Below, piece by piece: positions 7,809 to 16,052 of a stretch of 24,139 bases of DNA. The translations under genes and the position numbers were made by a program. How positions within the stretch are numbered: position 1 is the first letter of the stretch; each line of letters opens with the position of its first letter. The notes beneath the pieces were generated by a model. That model was given only the letters and a program-made list of their open reading frames with translations. It was not told the origin of the DNA and did no database searches. The stretch covers positions 1 to 24,139 of the forward strand of contig CAZIFQ010000042.1 of the NCBI GenBank assembly GCA_964538375.1, written 5' to 3'. Source of the stretch: JAUUZQ01 sp964538375. GTDB lineage: Bacteria; Bacteroidota; Bacteroidia; Bacteroidales; GCA-2748055.

Positions 7809-8960
7809 TTACTTTCGAATAAAAATAAAATCTCCACCCTGGTCGCCAACATTCTGGATCTCGCCAAATTGTGGCACTACATCACTGTTGTTTATTACTG
7901 CATGACTGATATTGCTGAATAGTTGCTCTGAACAGAGGTATTTTTCCTTACTCTTTTTGAGTCTCTCAACAAGGTACTTTATAAACGCGCTATTATCAGG
8001 AACTTCCGTTAAAGTACCACTGGTCATGGCCTTTCTGCTGGGCAATTCGTAAAGCATCTCCACTGCTTTGGATGCTTCCGGGAAGGCACTTCTTGTTTTA
8101 AATATAGCCCCCGAGAAACAAGCGTCAGCAATGAGTAAGGTATGTTTCGAGTTTAACTCTTTCAGGTAATCAACCAGCGTGGAATTACGAAACCATTTTA
8201 GCTTGCTGTCTTGTTTTGAATCAGCAGGGAGCCAGAAGCCGGTATTCGCATTTTGATCCCACCATCCATGTCCTGCATAAAAGACCAATAAATTATCATC
8301 TTCTGTTATTTTTCCTGAAAGTGACTCAAATGAAGTCATAATATCTTCTAATGTGGCATTTGTCAGAAGCTCTATATTCTCCTCTTCAAATGTATATTCG
8401 GTAGTTAGTACATCATACATACTCTTTGCATCCTTAATGGGATTGTCAAGATCCGGGATCTTAGGGTCATCATATTTGTTGATGCCAATAATCAAACCGT
8501 AATAGGTTGATTCCTCACTGATTCTATCAGCCAGGCTTACTACCCGAGGATGATATTCTATGACAATTGTTTTGTTTTGCATGTTGTTTTCCCTATCAAC
8601 GGCAACAACTTTAATCTCGTTTTCACCCTCTCTCAGTATCATGTTAGTAACAAAAACTCCTTCACCAGAGATCTCTTCCAGTTTAGAATTTACAGCCACA
8701 TAACTGATCCCGTTTTCATCAATGGCTTTCGCTAAAAGATTCAATTCAGGAACATCTGTTTTAAATATCTCTCCGGCTGTAATTTTAGGTGATAAGATAT
8801 GTATTACGGGAGGTGTTTTATCCCCCGATATCACTACCTCCTCCTTTGGCTTATTATCAATATAAAGTCCGGCTTTTTCACTTTTAATTACCTGGGCGTG
8901 CAAGGTAACTGAGAAGAGGAGTACACAAACAATCACCGAGCTTATTCTGGTTCGTTTCAT
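7809..8960 (-). CDS. Exported caspase-like peptidase (C14 family), cassette copy 1
   Basis: A 383-residue paralogue of the protein at 2896-4050. A signal peptide ends near LHAQ (residue 23). A beta-sandwich-like module spans about 48-137 and the C14 catalytic domain runs from about 153, beginning YYGLIIGINKY. Catalytic His231 lies in FYAGHG and Cys281 in ADACFSG, at the same positions as the paralogue, so both copies look active. The conserved C-terminal strand GGDFIFIRK ends the fold. The gene sits between the membrane-associated protein gene (32 bases upstream) and the FISUMP gene (26 bases downstream). Most bacterial caspase-like enzymes studied are cytoplasmic; the export signal points to a periplasmic or surface role such as processing envelope proteins, which is inference. 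Confidence 0.93.
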   Translation of the reverse strand: MKRTRISSVIVCVLLFSVTLHAQVIKSEKAGLYIDNKPKEEVVISGDKTPPVIHILSPKITAGEIFKTDVPELNLLAKAIDENGISYVAVNSKLEEISGEGVFVTNMILREGENEIKVVAVDRENNMQNKTIVIEYHPRVVSLADRISEESTYYGLIIGINKYDDPKIPDLDNPIKDAKSMYDVLTTEYTFEEENIELLTNATLEDIMTSFESLSGKITEDDNLLVFYAGHGWWDQNANTGFWLPADSKQDSKLKWFRNSTLVDYLKELNSKHTLLIADACFSGAIFKTRSAFPEASKAVEMLYELPSRKAMTSGTLTEVPDNSAFIKYLVERLKKSKEKYLCSEQLFSNISHAVINNSDVVPQFGEIQNVGDQGGDFIFIRK

Positions 8961-8992
8961 GATTTGAGGGTTTAACTTCTTTTTATTTTTTC

Positions 8993-9811
8993 TTAAAAAT
9001 TATACTTCAAAGATAGCAGTGGGGCTTGTGCTTCAGTATTGTAGGATGGATTGATTGAGAATCCATTTGTCTGATTAAAGACAACTTTTTTTGAAAGCTC
9101 TTTTGAGCCCGCCATGGTCCAAACAATATCTACTATCCATATCCCTATGGCTGCATAAAGCTGCGCATTGGCAACATTTCTCTGGTTTGCAAATGTTTCA
9201 AATAAATCGTCCCTCTCATTCATATCTGTGGCTTGCTCATATTCAGAATGTAATCTCTCCGAATTAATAGTGAAAGCAACACAAGAAGCAATACACCCAT
9301 ATCCTAGGGCTCCCCTGAGCCAGTGCGGTTTTCCTTTTATACGGGATAAACCCAAACCAGGTAAAAGAAGAGACTGAAGCACCACGCTGCTGCGACTTAA
9401 GTTTCCTGTAGCTCCCGACACTTCCAAATTTTCTGTTGACGTGTTAATTTCTGAAGACCTTACCGGCTTAACAACTTCTGCAGTCACCTGGAAATAGAGC
9501 ATGGCCTCCAGGTAGACGTTGTCAGCCGAGAGATTCCAGTTGATCTCTTTGCCTGGGCCGCCACTAACGTTAACTCCAATATCACCACTGATTGAGCGTG
9601 CAGCTACATGTTTTCCATCTGAATCGGTTACTTCAAGTGATATATTGAATTTCTCTGATTGAATGCTATTCAGAATATCATATAGGATTGACACATTGTT
9701 ATCAAGCAACTGGAGTTTAGGTGTTGAGATGGTCGCTGTGGATTGTGCAGAACAGACAGAAAAAATGGAAATTAGAAAAATACCAGCGAGGATAATTAAT
9801 GAACTCTTCAT
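8993..9811 (-). CDS. Exported membrane-associated cassette protein of unknown function, copy 1
   Basis: A 272-residue paralogue of the protein at 4067-4939. A signal peptide ends near VCSAQ (residue 23). A beta-sandwich-like module covers about 25-112 (ISGDIGVNVSGGPGKEINW, YLEAMLYFQV), and a hydrophobic C-terminal region carries LLPGLGLSRI, GKPHWLRGALGYG and IGIWIVDIVWTMAGS. The last residues (PLLSLKYNF) are an aromatic-ended beta strand nearly shared with the paralogue (PLLALKFNF). A terminal Phe on such a strand is typical of outer-membrane beta-barrel proteins, so an outer-membrane location is possible, though no full barrel is evident. It is the first gene of the cassette operon and no catalytic motif is visible. 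Confidence 0.75.
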   Translation of the reverse strand: MKSSLIILAGIFLISIFSVCSAQSTATISTPKLQLLDNNVSILYDILNSIQSEKFNISLEVTDSDGKHVAARSISGDIGVNVSGGPGKEINWNLSADNVYLEAMLYFQVTAEVVKPVRSSEINTSTENLEVSGATGNLSRSSVVLQSLLLPGLGLSRIKGKPHWLRGALGYGCIASCVAFTINSERLHSEYEQATDMNERDDLFETFANQRNVANAQLYAAIGIWIVDIVWTMAGSKELSKKVVFNQTNGFSINPSYNTEAQAPLLSLKYNF

Positions 9812-10001
9812 ATCATAAATTATTTTAGCATATCAGAAGATAATGTAAGTTACAACATTATATTCTTGAAAGTCAAGTAAAAAGGTATAGATTATCTATT
9901 TTTTCTATTGAAAGAAGCTTCATTTTTGAAAAATAAATAGCGGGAATAAATTGAATAATTTAAATGAGTAGGGGAGTGGCACAAATAGTAATCATTACCA
10001 G

Positions 10002-10096
10002 ATAATCCTCCCCCAAATAAATGAAGTTGAATTTAAAGGAAGTTTGAAGGCTTATCCTCCCCTGTATTTTGGAGGGTAAATAATGGGAGGGTTATT
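10002..10096. repeat. Nested GC-rich inverted repeats
   Basis: Two inverted repeats are nested. The inner pair is TTATCCTCC (10052-10060) with GGAGGGTAA (10071-10079), around a 10-base loop. The outer pair is ATAATCCTCCCC (10002-10013) with GGGAGGGTTATT (10085-10096), imperfect. They are GC-rich islands in very AT-rich DNA. A similar sequence, AAATAAAGGGAGGATTATTTA, occurs at about 5298-5318, so the element may be a dispersed repeat. In the gap 9812-10225 I see nothing else except an unassigned AT-rich upstream region. Confidence 0.5.
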
Positions 10097-10225
10097 GACT
10101 TGAATGTTTTAATACCCTATTATTACTTTCGCCTCTGATAAGGTGTTAATTTATTGTTAATTACGATTTTATTTAGATTCTTTCTATATAAAAGTCGTAA
10201 AGTTGATCTAATAATAAATAATACC

Positions 10226-10495
10226 ATGAACACAACTAGTGTATTTCTATTCGTTTCCTTATTATTTTCGTTTTTTAATTCTGGCCAATTAACTACTAAA
10301 GATTCGACTTTGTTCGCCGCAATGAGAAACAATATGCCTGCCTATCATTCTAATTATAAATTCAATGAAATTATTTCTGAAGCAGACCAAAAAGTTGAAG
10401 ATTGGATGACTGTCCCTTTTCACACCACCATTACTGAAGATGACCTGGTCGTAGAATCATGGATGGAAGAGTCATTTTTAGAGTGCCTGAAGTAG
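10226..10495 (+). CDS. Small secreted protein with two WMxxxF motifs
   Basis: An 89-residue protein. I chose the ATG at 10226 because it begins a signal peptide (MNTTSVFLFVSLLFSFF); the longer frame from 10154 would put an AT-rich, basic leader in front of it. The mature part is acidic and carries two related motifs near its end, EDWMTVPF and ESWMEESF, about 20 residues apart. Short exported proteins with repeated E-x-W-M-x-x-x-F motifs occur in Bacteroidota next to envelope-stress or membrane genes, but no function is known to me. It stands alone on the plus strand, and a decayed gene follows 45 bases later. Confidence 0.6.
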   Translation: MNTTSVFLFVSLLFSFFNSGQLTTKDSTLFAAMRNNMPAYHSNYKFNEIISEADQKVEDWMTVPFHTTITEDDLVVESWMEESFLECLK

Positions 10496-10539
10496 AAACC
10501 ACGCATTACCCCCCCTTTCTCTTATCAAATATTTATAAT

Positions 10540-10708
10540 ATGAATACAAATAAAACTGCTGACATCTTCGGGATATATCATCGATGGTTTCGCTAACTTT
10601 CTTCTACCTGATTACGATATTAGTATCAGTATGTTTACATTTTTTGGAGAAGTAATACTTATCTTTTGGCTATTGATTAAAGGTCGAAAGATTAAACAAA
10701 TCAATTAA
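10540..10708 (+). pseudogene. DUF4386 membrane protein, internally deleted and frameshifted
   Basis: The ATG at 10540 starts MNTNKTADIFGI, like the N-terminus of DUF4386 membrane proteins (MNxNrKTAxIxGI). After 18 codons that frame ends at TAA (10594-10596). The +1 frame from 10586 reads GFANFLLPDYDISISMFTF and continues to GEVILIFWLLIKG, the typical last helix of DUF4386, stopping at 10708. About 150 residues of the middle are missing, so this is a decayed gene, not a small protein. The gap to 10756 holds nothing else. Confidence 0.6.
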
Positions 10709-10755
10709 GATAACAAAAGGGCCGAAGGCACAATCCATTTCTCCTCATATTCCTG

Positions 10756-11904
10756 TCAACTTTTTATAAAATCATGTGGGTATTTTGGCATTCGATTCTG
10801 AAAAGTTAAAACAGACTCTTTTTTAATCACACCTTCATCGATATTAATTGCCTTTTGTATGGTAGGATTTTCGTTCCAACTTTTACGGCCTTCTAAAATG
10901 GTTTGTAAATAAACAATGAGTGCTGCAGATATCGACCTTGAAGCACTTTCCCATAGATAACTTGGCGTATGATCTACTGCATAATAGAAGATGTTATCTA
11001 TATTCAGCATTGGGTTTTTAAAAGTGGTGGGCCTGGCAAAATAGAATCCCATACCTTCGTCGCAACTAACATCAATAATTAAACTTCTTGGTTTTAAAGA
11101 ATCTTTTTCATCTTTTGTAATAAAATTGATAGGATGGTCTGTATTCTGGTAGGTGCCATTAATAATGATTTCAGATTCACTAATTATATCGGATAAAGGC
11201 AGAACTGTGCCATCATGTTCTATAATTACCATTCTGGCCTCCCCCTTATTACCTTCACGAATATGAACATAGTGAACATCTAAAATTTCTTCACGTACTT
11301 CAGCATCAGGTCTCTGAATACAAATTGTAATATCTCTGAAACCATGAGATTTAAGTGCATAAATAGCTCCCCGACTAACCGCTCCAAAACTAAAAATAAT
11401 TACTTTACGTTGGTTTCCATAATGGCCATCAATACCCCTTAATTGTAATGCGTGAATAACCGCGCAATAACCTGCCATTTCATTGTTCTTATAAAATGTA
11501 TGCCTGCCTACCTGACCATTTGGAGACCAAACAAACATGTCTTCAAAGGCTATCAATGTTAATTTTCGATCTATTGCAGCTTGTGTAATGTCACCTTGCT
11601 GGGCACAATGTGGATAACCCCAAATAAACCCTCCTTCACGTATTTCTTGTAAATCAGCTAACACTGGTTTAGGAATAATAACTGAGCCAATTTGGGCTAA
11701 TAATTTATGACGAGAAGCAACTCCTCCGGTTTGAGAAACAAAAAAATCATCATCTAAACCAAAAGGTGCACCATATCCCTCTTCAAAAATTAATTGTTTT
11801 CTAATGTCTTCTGGTAAACGCAATAAATGATCTGGATGAATGGGTACACGTTTTTCATCTTCTTTTCTTGAAGTTCCAATAACTCCTAAGATAATCTTCT
11901 TCAT
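10756..11904 (-). CDS. Alanine dehydrogenase/PNT-family protein, likely N5-(carboxyethyl)ornithine synthase-like
   Basis: A 382-residue cytoplasmic protein. I place the start at the ATG at 11904 because AGGAGA lies just upstream; a longer frame from 11937 would add 11 residues without a ribosome site. The N-terminal domain has the alanine dehydrogenase/transhydrogenase pattern (KRVPIHPDHL, EEGYGAPFG). A Rossmann segment follows at about 185-205 (KVIIFSFGAVSRGAIYAL), and the C-terminal half returns to the N-terminal-type fold (IIINGTYQNTDHP, LIIDVSCDEG, FYYAVDHTPSYLW). The last motifs recall N5-(carboxyethyl)ornithine synthase, which reductively joins pyruvate to an amino acid with NADPH, more than classical alanine dehydrogenase. 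The exact substrate cannot be read from the sequence. Saccharopine dehydrogenase-like enzymes are an alternative. It is monocistronic and on the opposite strand from its neighbours. Confidence 0.75.
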   Translation of the reverse strand: MKKIILGVIGTSRKEDEKRVPIHPDHLLRLPEDIRKQLIFEEGYGAPFGLDDDFFVSQTGGVASRHKLLAQIGSVIIPKPVLADLQEIREGGFIWGYPHCAQQGDITQAAIDRKLTLIAFEDMFVWSPNGQVGRHTFYKNNEMAGYCAVIHALQLRGIDGHYGNQRKVIIFSFGAVSRGAIYALKSHGFRDITICIQRPDAEVREEILDVHYVHIREGNKGEARMVIIEHDGTVLPLSDIISESEIIINGTYQNTDHPINFITKDEKDSLKPRSLIIDVSCDEGMGFYFARPTTFKNPMLNIDNIFYYAVDHTPSYLWESASRSISAALIVYLQTILEGRKSWNENPTIQKAINIDEGVIKKESVLTFQNRMPKYPHDFIKS

Positions 11905-12452
11905 AAGTTCTCCTCTGCTTATATTGTTATTAAACAAATTAATGTCGGCTCGACAATCCGTAATTCAATGAGAAATTATTTGCTGAAGAAAAAGATTATA
12001 CTAAAAAACAGCAAAATGGAGGTATGACTGATTGAAATCAAAAATGGTATAAACCTGTTGCGAAGATACTTTATTTTTCTAAAAGCTGCTTGAATGCTAA
12101 ATTTCTGGCTCCAAAGTTGATTAATTGTCAAATAAATTAAATCTAAAAACCATATGCTTACAATGGTATGGACAGAGGGGCGCAGTTGCGGTGAGTTTTC
12201 CAGTTTCTTTCATTTTACCCAAGAAAGCCTGGGCCGTATTAGAGTGAATAATGTTAAAAAATAGCTTTCTTCTCACAATTCAATTTTTATTCAAAACAGA
12301 AGACTATAAATCCAGTGTAGGAGAGCAGCTCATTATTCCAATCTGCTAATTCGGCATCGACCTTATAAAAGCAATTCTAATAATTGAAAGTATTTATGAC
12401 TTGAATAGGATAATTAATCTCAAATATCCTGGTATTTTTGCTTATAAAACTG
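11905..12452 (-). other. Long intergenic stretch with possible decayed minus-strand gene
   Basis: No confident gene. On the minus strand one frame from a GTG at 12276 to 12121 encodes about 51 residues (HSNTAQAFLGKMKETGKLTA and onward), and an overlapping frame to a stop at 11976 ends in a basic stretch followed by a hydrophobic helix. The two could be parts of one frameshifted gene, but I recognise neither. The rest is AT-rich, with no RNA structure I can identify. Confidence 0.2.
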
Positions 12453-12484
12453 TTGTTCTACTTATTTACAATATATTATCTTTG
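12453..12484 (+). promoter_or_regulatory. Bacteroidota-type promoter
   Basis: TATCTTTG at 12477-12484 fits the Bacteroidota -7 consensus TAnnTTTG. A TTG at 12453-12455 lies about 21 bases upstream, within the usual spacing for the -33 element. Transcription would begin close to 12490, giving a very short leader before the ATG at 12503. The position ahead of a plus-strand gene pair supports it. Confidence 0.5.
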
Positions 12485-12502
12485 ATGTAAGATATATTTT
12501 AT

Positions 12503-13156
12503 ATGAAAAGAAGAAAAGTACAATTATTTAATAATTTCCAAACAACAGTATTTTCAATTTGCTACACACTGGCTGCATTATTTCTGTTTATACTTCTTGT
12601 ATATATTACTCGTGAGTTTCAAATTGTCTTTCATGTACTTATGTCGTTGATATTTATGATTCTTGCTATTTTTACATGGAGTTATCTTAATGTTATTTTC
12701 AGTATACCCTATAAAATGGCTGGCTCCTTTGACCCAATAAAAAATAGGATTTCAACAGGCGAGACTGATAGTGAGGAAGTATTATCTACAGAAATAATTC
12801 AATTTTTAATTACGTTTTTCAATTACAGCTTTTTTGATATACAGTATGCTGCGATGAAAACTGGTTCAGCCCAACTAGTATTTTCAGATGAAAACCTTTC
12901 GGGTATATTAAACTGGTCAGAAATCAACGACTCTAGTAGCAAATCAGAACATATTAGCTACGAAGGCAGAGTGAAAATTGAGAATGATGTATGCTTTGGA
13001 TATACAATTCCTATATATTTTTATGATAAATATCTAGGTTACTTTACAGTATTTTCGAGGCAGCCTCTCGGCCGGCTTAGACGAAATTTTCTTACTGATC
13101 TTGAGAATAATTTTATCGATGACCAATTAGTCAGAGTAAGTCACACTAATAAATAA
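12503..13156 (+). CDS. Membrane protein of unknown function
   Basis: A 217-residue protein with two hydrophobic helices near the N-terminus, about residues 14-36 and 41-67, with a basic start (MKRRK) that suggests the N-terminus is inside. A soluble part of about 145 residues follows; it has no motif I recognise and shows alternating hydrophobic strands toward the end (CFGYTIPIYFYDKYLGYFTVF), vaguely like a sensory (GAF or PAS-type) core. It ends 17 bases before the antiporter-like gene and probably shares its transcript, so a role linked to ion transport is possible but unproven. No ribosome-binding site is obvious, which is normal for this phylum. Confidence 0.65.
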   Translation: MKRRKVQLFNNFQTTVFSICYTLAALFLFILLVYITREFQIVFHVLMSLIFMILAIFTWSYLNVIFSIPYKMAGSFDPIKNRISTGETDSEEVLSTEIIQFLITFFNYSFFDIQYAAMKTGSAQLVFSDENLSGILNWSEINDSSSKSEHISYEGRVKIENDVCFGYTIPIYFYDKYLGYFTVFSRQPLGRLRRNFLTDLENNFIDDQLVRVSHTNK

Positions 13157-13173
13157 ATCATACAGGATCTCTT

Positions 13174-14364
13174 ATGACTCTTGAATATTTTTTAGGCATA
13201 TCTCTTCCCTTAATCCTTATTGCCATAAGCGGTCGTATTATTTGGAAAAGTGCTGATAGTTTTGAGTTTGCTGCAGACTACCTGGGAAGAAAAATGTCAC
13301 TTGGAGTTAAGGGTGCTACCATTAATGCTATTGCCAGTAGTATGCCAGAATTCTTAACAACCATGTTCTTTTTGTTCTATATTAAAAACAGCAATGAATT
13401 CGTTGATAGTTTTTCCGGCGGACTTGGTGTTGTAGCAGGGAGCGCAGTGTTCAATATTCTTATTATCCCATTAGCTGTAATACTATTTGGCGCGGGAAAA
13501 TTTGCTGCAAGAAGCTTTCAGCTTGACAAAAAAGTACTTAAGCGAGATGGGCTATTTTTAATTATATCCAACATTGTATTTATTGTAATAATTAGTCAGT
13601 ATAAAATCAATTCCTGGCACGGTATTATACTCATCGTTATCTACTTGATATATCTACTCTTACTAAGCAAAGGCAATGGCTTCGGAGTTGGTGTTAAGAT
13701 AGAGAATGAGGAAGTAAGATTTACTGAGAAAGTTCAAATTAAATCTATTCACTTTCTCAAGTTTGATATTAAGCAAATCATATTGAATGGGAAAAATCTC
13801 AATAGATTAAATTCCTGGATGACGCTTATCGTCTCTACACTTTTCATGAGCTTTGGAACATGGATGTTAGTTAAAGGAACGGAAATGTTGGGATCTTCAG
13901 ATTATAATCTCTTTGGATTTGCATTAAAGGGATTAGATCTACCTCTGGTCTTTCTGTCAGTTTTGCTTGCCTCTGCTGCTACCAGCATACCTGATACTAT
14001 TATATCTCTTCGGGATGCAAGAAAAGGGAATTTCGATGATTCAATTTCAAATGCTTTAGGAAGCAATATTTTTGATCTGTCATTTGCTCTGGGGCTGCCA
14101 ATACTGTTGTACACTTTAATTCATGGGGATATAGAAATGTCGGATAAAATCAGAGAGCTTAGTGTTGGCTATTGGTTATTCATGTGGTTGATTACTATCA
14201 TAGTTGTTCCGGTATTTATCTATAGCAAGAGGATTTCAAAGAGAACAGGTGTGCTTTTACTTGTTTTGTACCTCTGCTTTATCGTATTTGTTTTTGAAGA
14301 AGCCCTTGATTTTGATCTATTCAAAGATGATGTCGAGAAGGTCATCGATTTTGTGAATTTTTAG
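13174..14364 (+). CDS. Ca2+/Na+ antiporter-like protein (CaCA superfamily)
   Basis: A 396-residue polytopic membrane protein with the two inverted alpha-repeats of cation/Ca2+ exchangers. The first, about residues 47-100, reads GATINAIASSMPEFLTT and later GSAVFNILI. The second, about 263-312, reads ASAATSIPDTIISL and later ALGSNIFDLSFALGLP. The Pro-Glu/Asp residues of SMPEF and SIPDT correspond to the ion-coordinating acidic residues of the family. A hydrophilic loop of about 45 residues (after LLLSKG) separates the halves, as in YrbG/NCX-type exchangers. The likely role is exchange of Ca2+ or another cation for Na+ or H+ across the inner membrane; the ion cannot be told from sequence. An acidic C-terminal tail (FDLFKDDVEK) is notable. 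It is co-transcribed with the preceding membrane protein gene. Confidence 0.9.
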   Translation: MTLEYFLGISLPLILIAISGRIIWKSADSFEFAADYLGRKMSLGVKGATINAIASSMPEFLTTMFFLFYIKNSNEFVDSFSGGLGVVAGSAVFNILIIPLAVILFGAGKFAARSFQLDKKVLKRDGLFLIISNIVFIVIISQYKINSWHGIILIVIYLIYLLLLSKGNGFGVGVKIENEEVRFTEKVQIKSIHFLKFDIKQIILNGKNLNRLNSWMTLIVSTLFMSFGTWMLVKGTEMLGSSDYNLFGFALKGLDLPLVFLSVLLASAATSIPDTIISLRDARKGNFDDSISNALGSNIFDLSFALGLPILLYTLIHGDIEMSDKIRELSVGYWLFMWLITIIVVPVFIYSKRISKRTGVLLLVLYLCFIVFVFEEALDFDLFKDDVEKVIDFVNF

Positions 14365-14465
14365 AGTGGATTAAGAGTATTATAGGACAAAAGATAACTG
14401 ACGAATTCAAGTGCAAGCCTTTTACCATGAATTTAATCAACTGCCAAAAAACACGAGAGCACAGG

Positions 14466-15929
14466 ATGAAAAGATTAACCGTATTAGTTTTATTGTTTAC
14501 ACTGATTGGCGTTCAGTTATCTGCCCATTCCGGAAAACCGAAGTATAATGTTATAATCGATACCGATGGGGCGATTGACGATATGCGCGCCATATCCATG
14601 CTCCTGTCGAGCAACGATATCAGGGTCCTGGCAATTACCTGTTCGCAGGGAACGCTGATACCTGGTACTGTCTTTAAAAAAATAAATTCATTGCTGTCGG
14701 CTTTTCACCATGAGGGCATTCCCGTAGGTATAAGTCATGAAACTGACTTTAAGCTTCCTGAATGGTCAGGTTTTGTTGAAAGTATCTCCTGGGGCAAACC
14801 AGTAAATACACAATACCAGAATTTCAATAGAAATTCAATCGATGTATTGAATAGTGTCGTCGAGAATTATCCTGAAAAGTTAACATTGATTGCTCTGGGA
14901 TCATTAAAAACTTATGCCGACTGGTTAGAATCCGATCCGGATATTTCAAGGAAAATTAAGCAAATCATCTGGTATAATAATCATGATATCAAAGCCGGAT
15001 TTAATTACCAGGTCTCCCCCGATAGCTATAAATTCATTATCAATAGTGATGTCCAACTTGAAATGGTAGCTAATATTTCAGATGACATGATTGTTGACAG
15101 AGCTTATCTCAACGAGATTCAAAATGCAAATTCCCTGTATGCCGAACAAATCAATTTTGTACTCTCACAGGATGCGGTGGCAGAAAAAATAGATCGTGGG
15201 ATCATGTATTTATGGGACGATATTGTACCGCTCTATCTTGAGGTACCGCTCTTATTTGACATTGAGACAAAAGATGGGATCAAATATGCCTCAATAATGA
15301 AACAAATAAGCCCTGAACTTATATATGAATTAATTGGCAGACTGCTGGTGTCGGCGACTGCTGCCAATAATCGTGTTTTCAGTAGTTTTCCTGTTGATAC
15401 AACGCTATACCTGTCTGAATACGCAAAAATGGTTAATCCAACAATAGAAAAATATGGTTTGATTGAATGGAAAGCAATTACCCTGACAAACGAAATTCAC
15501 GGGCATACCGGGATTTATTCCATTATCGGGGCAAAAATGGGTATCAGGGCAATAGAATATTTTAATGTGGGAGTTAACAATATGCAGGTTGTCACTTTTG
15601 CCGGGGAAGAACCGCCTTTAAGCTGCTTTAATGACGGAATTCAAATCAGTACAGGATCAACAATCGGCCAGGGATTGATTAAAATATCGGATAGTGTTTC
15701 TATTGTTCCAACTGCAATATTTGAATTTAATAATCAAAAAGTGAAGATCTCGTTAAAACCTGAAATAGCAGAACAAATAAGTAATGAAATAAAATTCGGT
15801 GTAGAAAATTATGGATTGCTGACGGACAGATACTGGCTTTACATTGAATATCTCGCTATTAATTACTGGAAAGATTGCGACAGGATGGAGATATTTATGA
15901 TTGAAAATAGTTCTTCAACAGTTCTATAG
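14466..15929 (+). CDS. Exported nucleoside hydrolase-FmdE domain fusion
   Basis: A 487-residue protein. I chose the ATG at 14466 since it starts the signal peptide (MKRLTVLVLLFTLIGVQLSA); an ATG at 14427 would give an unlikely polar leader. Residues about 27-230 match inosine-uridine nucleoside hydrolases, with the Ca2+-binding start DTDGAIDD at 32-39 (usual form DTDPGxDD; the Pro is absent), VLAITCSQG and LIALGSL. These enzymes split ribonucleosides into base and ribose. From about 335 the sequence changes to an FmdE-like domain: EIHGHTGIYS with His345 and His347, AGEEPPLSCFNDG with Cys387 and Asp390, and STGSTIGQGLIKI. FmdE-type domains commonly bind metal through such His and Cys residues. 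The fusion is periplasmic by its signal. The substrate is unknown, and degenerate catalysis in the first domain is possible. Confidence 0.8.
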   Translation: MKRLTVLVLLFTLIGVQLSAHSGKPKYNVIIDTDGAIDDMRAISMLLSSNDIRVLAITCSQGTLIPGTVFKKINSLLSAFHHEGIPVGISHETDFKLPEWSGFVESISWGKPVNTQYQNFNRNSIDVLNSVVENYPEKLTLIALGSLKTYADWLESDPDISRKIKQIIWYNNHDIKAGFNYQVSPDSYKFIINSDVQLEMVANISDDMIVDRAYLNEIQNANSLYAEQINFVLSQDAVAEKIDRGIMYLWDDIVPLYLEVPLLFDIETKDGIKYASIMKQISPELIYELIGRLLVSATAANNRVFSSFPVDTTLYLSEYAKMVNPTIEKYGLIEWKAITLTNEIHGHTGIYSIIGAKMGIRAIEYFNVGVNNMQVVTFAGEEPPLSCFNDGIQISTGSTIGQGLIKISDSVSIVPTAIFEFNNQKVKISLKPEIAEQISNEIKFGVENYGLLTDRYWLYIEYLAINYWKDCDRMEIFMIENSSSTVL

Positions 15930-15973
15930 CTTAAAGTGAATCTTAATTTGGAATTTGATAAACAAAAAGCACA

Positions 15974-16013
15974 AGCGCAAGCTTACCTGTCTGCCGACAG
16001 GCAAGTTTGCGCT
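15974..16013. terminator. Bidirectional terminator hairpin between convergent genes
   Basis: An 11-bp outer stem (AGCGCAAGCTT at 15974-15984 with AAGTTTGCGCT at 16003-16013, one G-T pair) continues into a 6-bp inner stem (CCTGTC 15986-15991, GACAGG 15996-16001) with loop TGCC. It lies between two convergent genes that stop at 15929 and 16053, the classic place for a shared terminator. On the plus strand side the following bases are only moderately T-rich. Confidence 0.75.
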
Positions 16014-16052
16014 ATTGGTTACTGCCACTTGAATTTTAATTTAAACTAAAAC

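Noticed and set aside
1..9811. An antiphage or programmed-death system built on the caspase-like proteins
   Set aside because: Both caspase-like proteins have export signals and no STAND, TIR, gasdermin or sensor gene is nearby, unlike known caspase-based defence loci.
11905..12502. Riboswitch or structured RNA in the long gap
   Set aside because: No recognisable riboswitch core or strong conserved stem was found; the region is mostly AT-rich with possible gene debris.
15974..16013. Attachment site or insertion-sequence end
   Set aside because: The position between convergent genes and the long perfect stem are fully explained by a terminator; no transposase or target duplication was seen.
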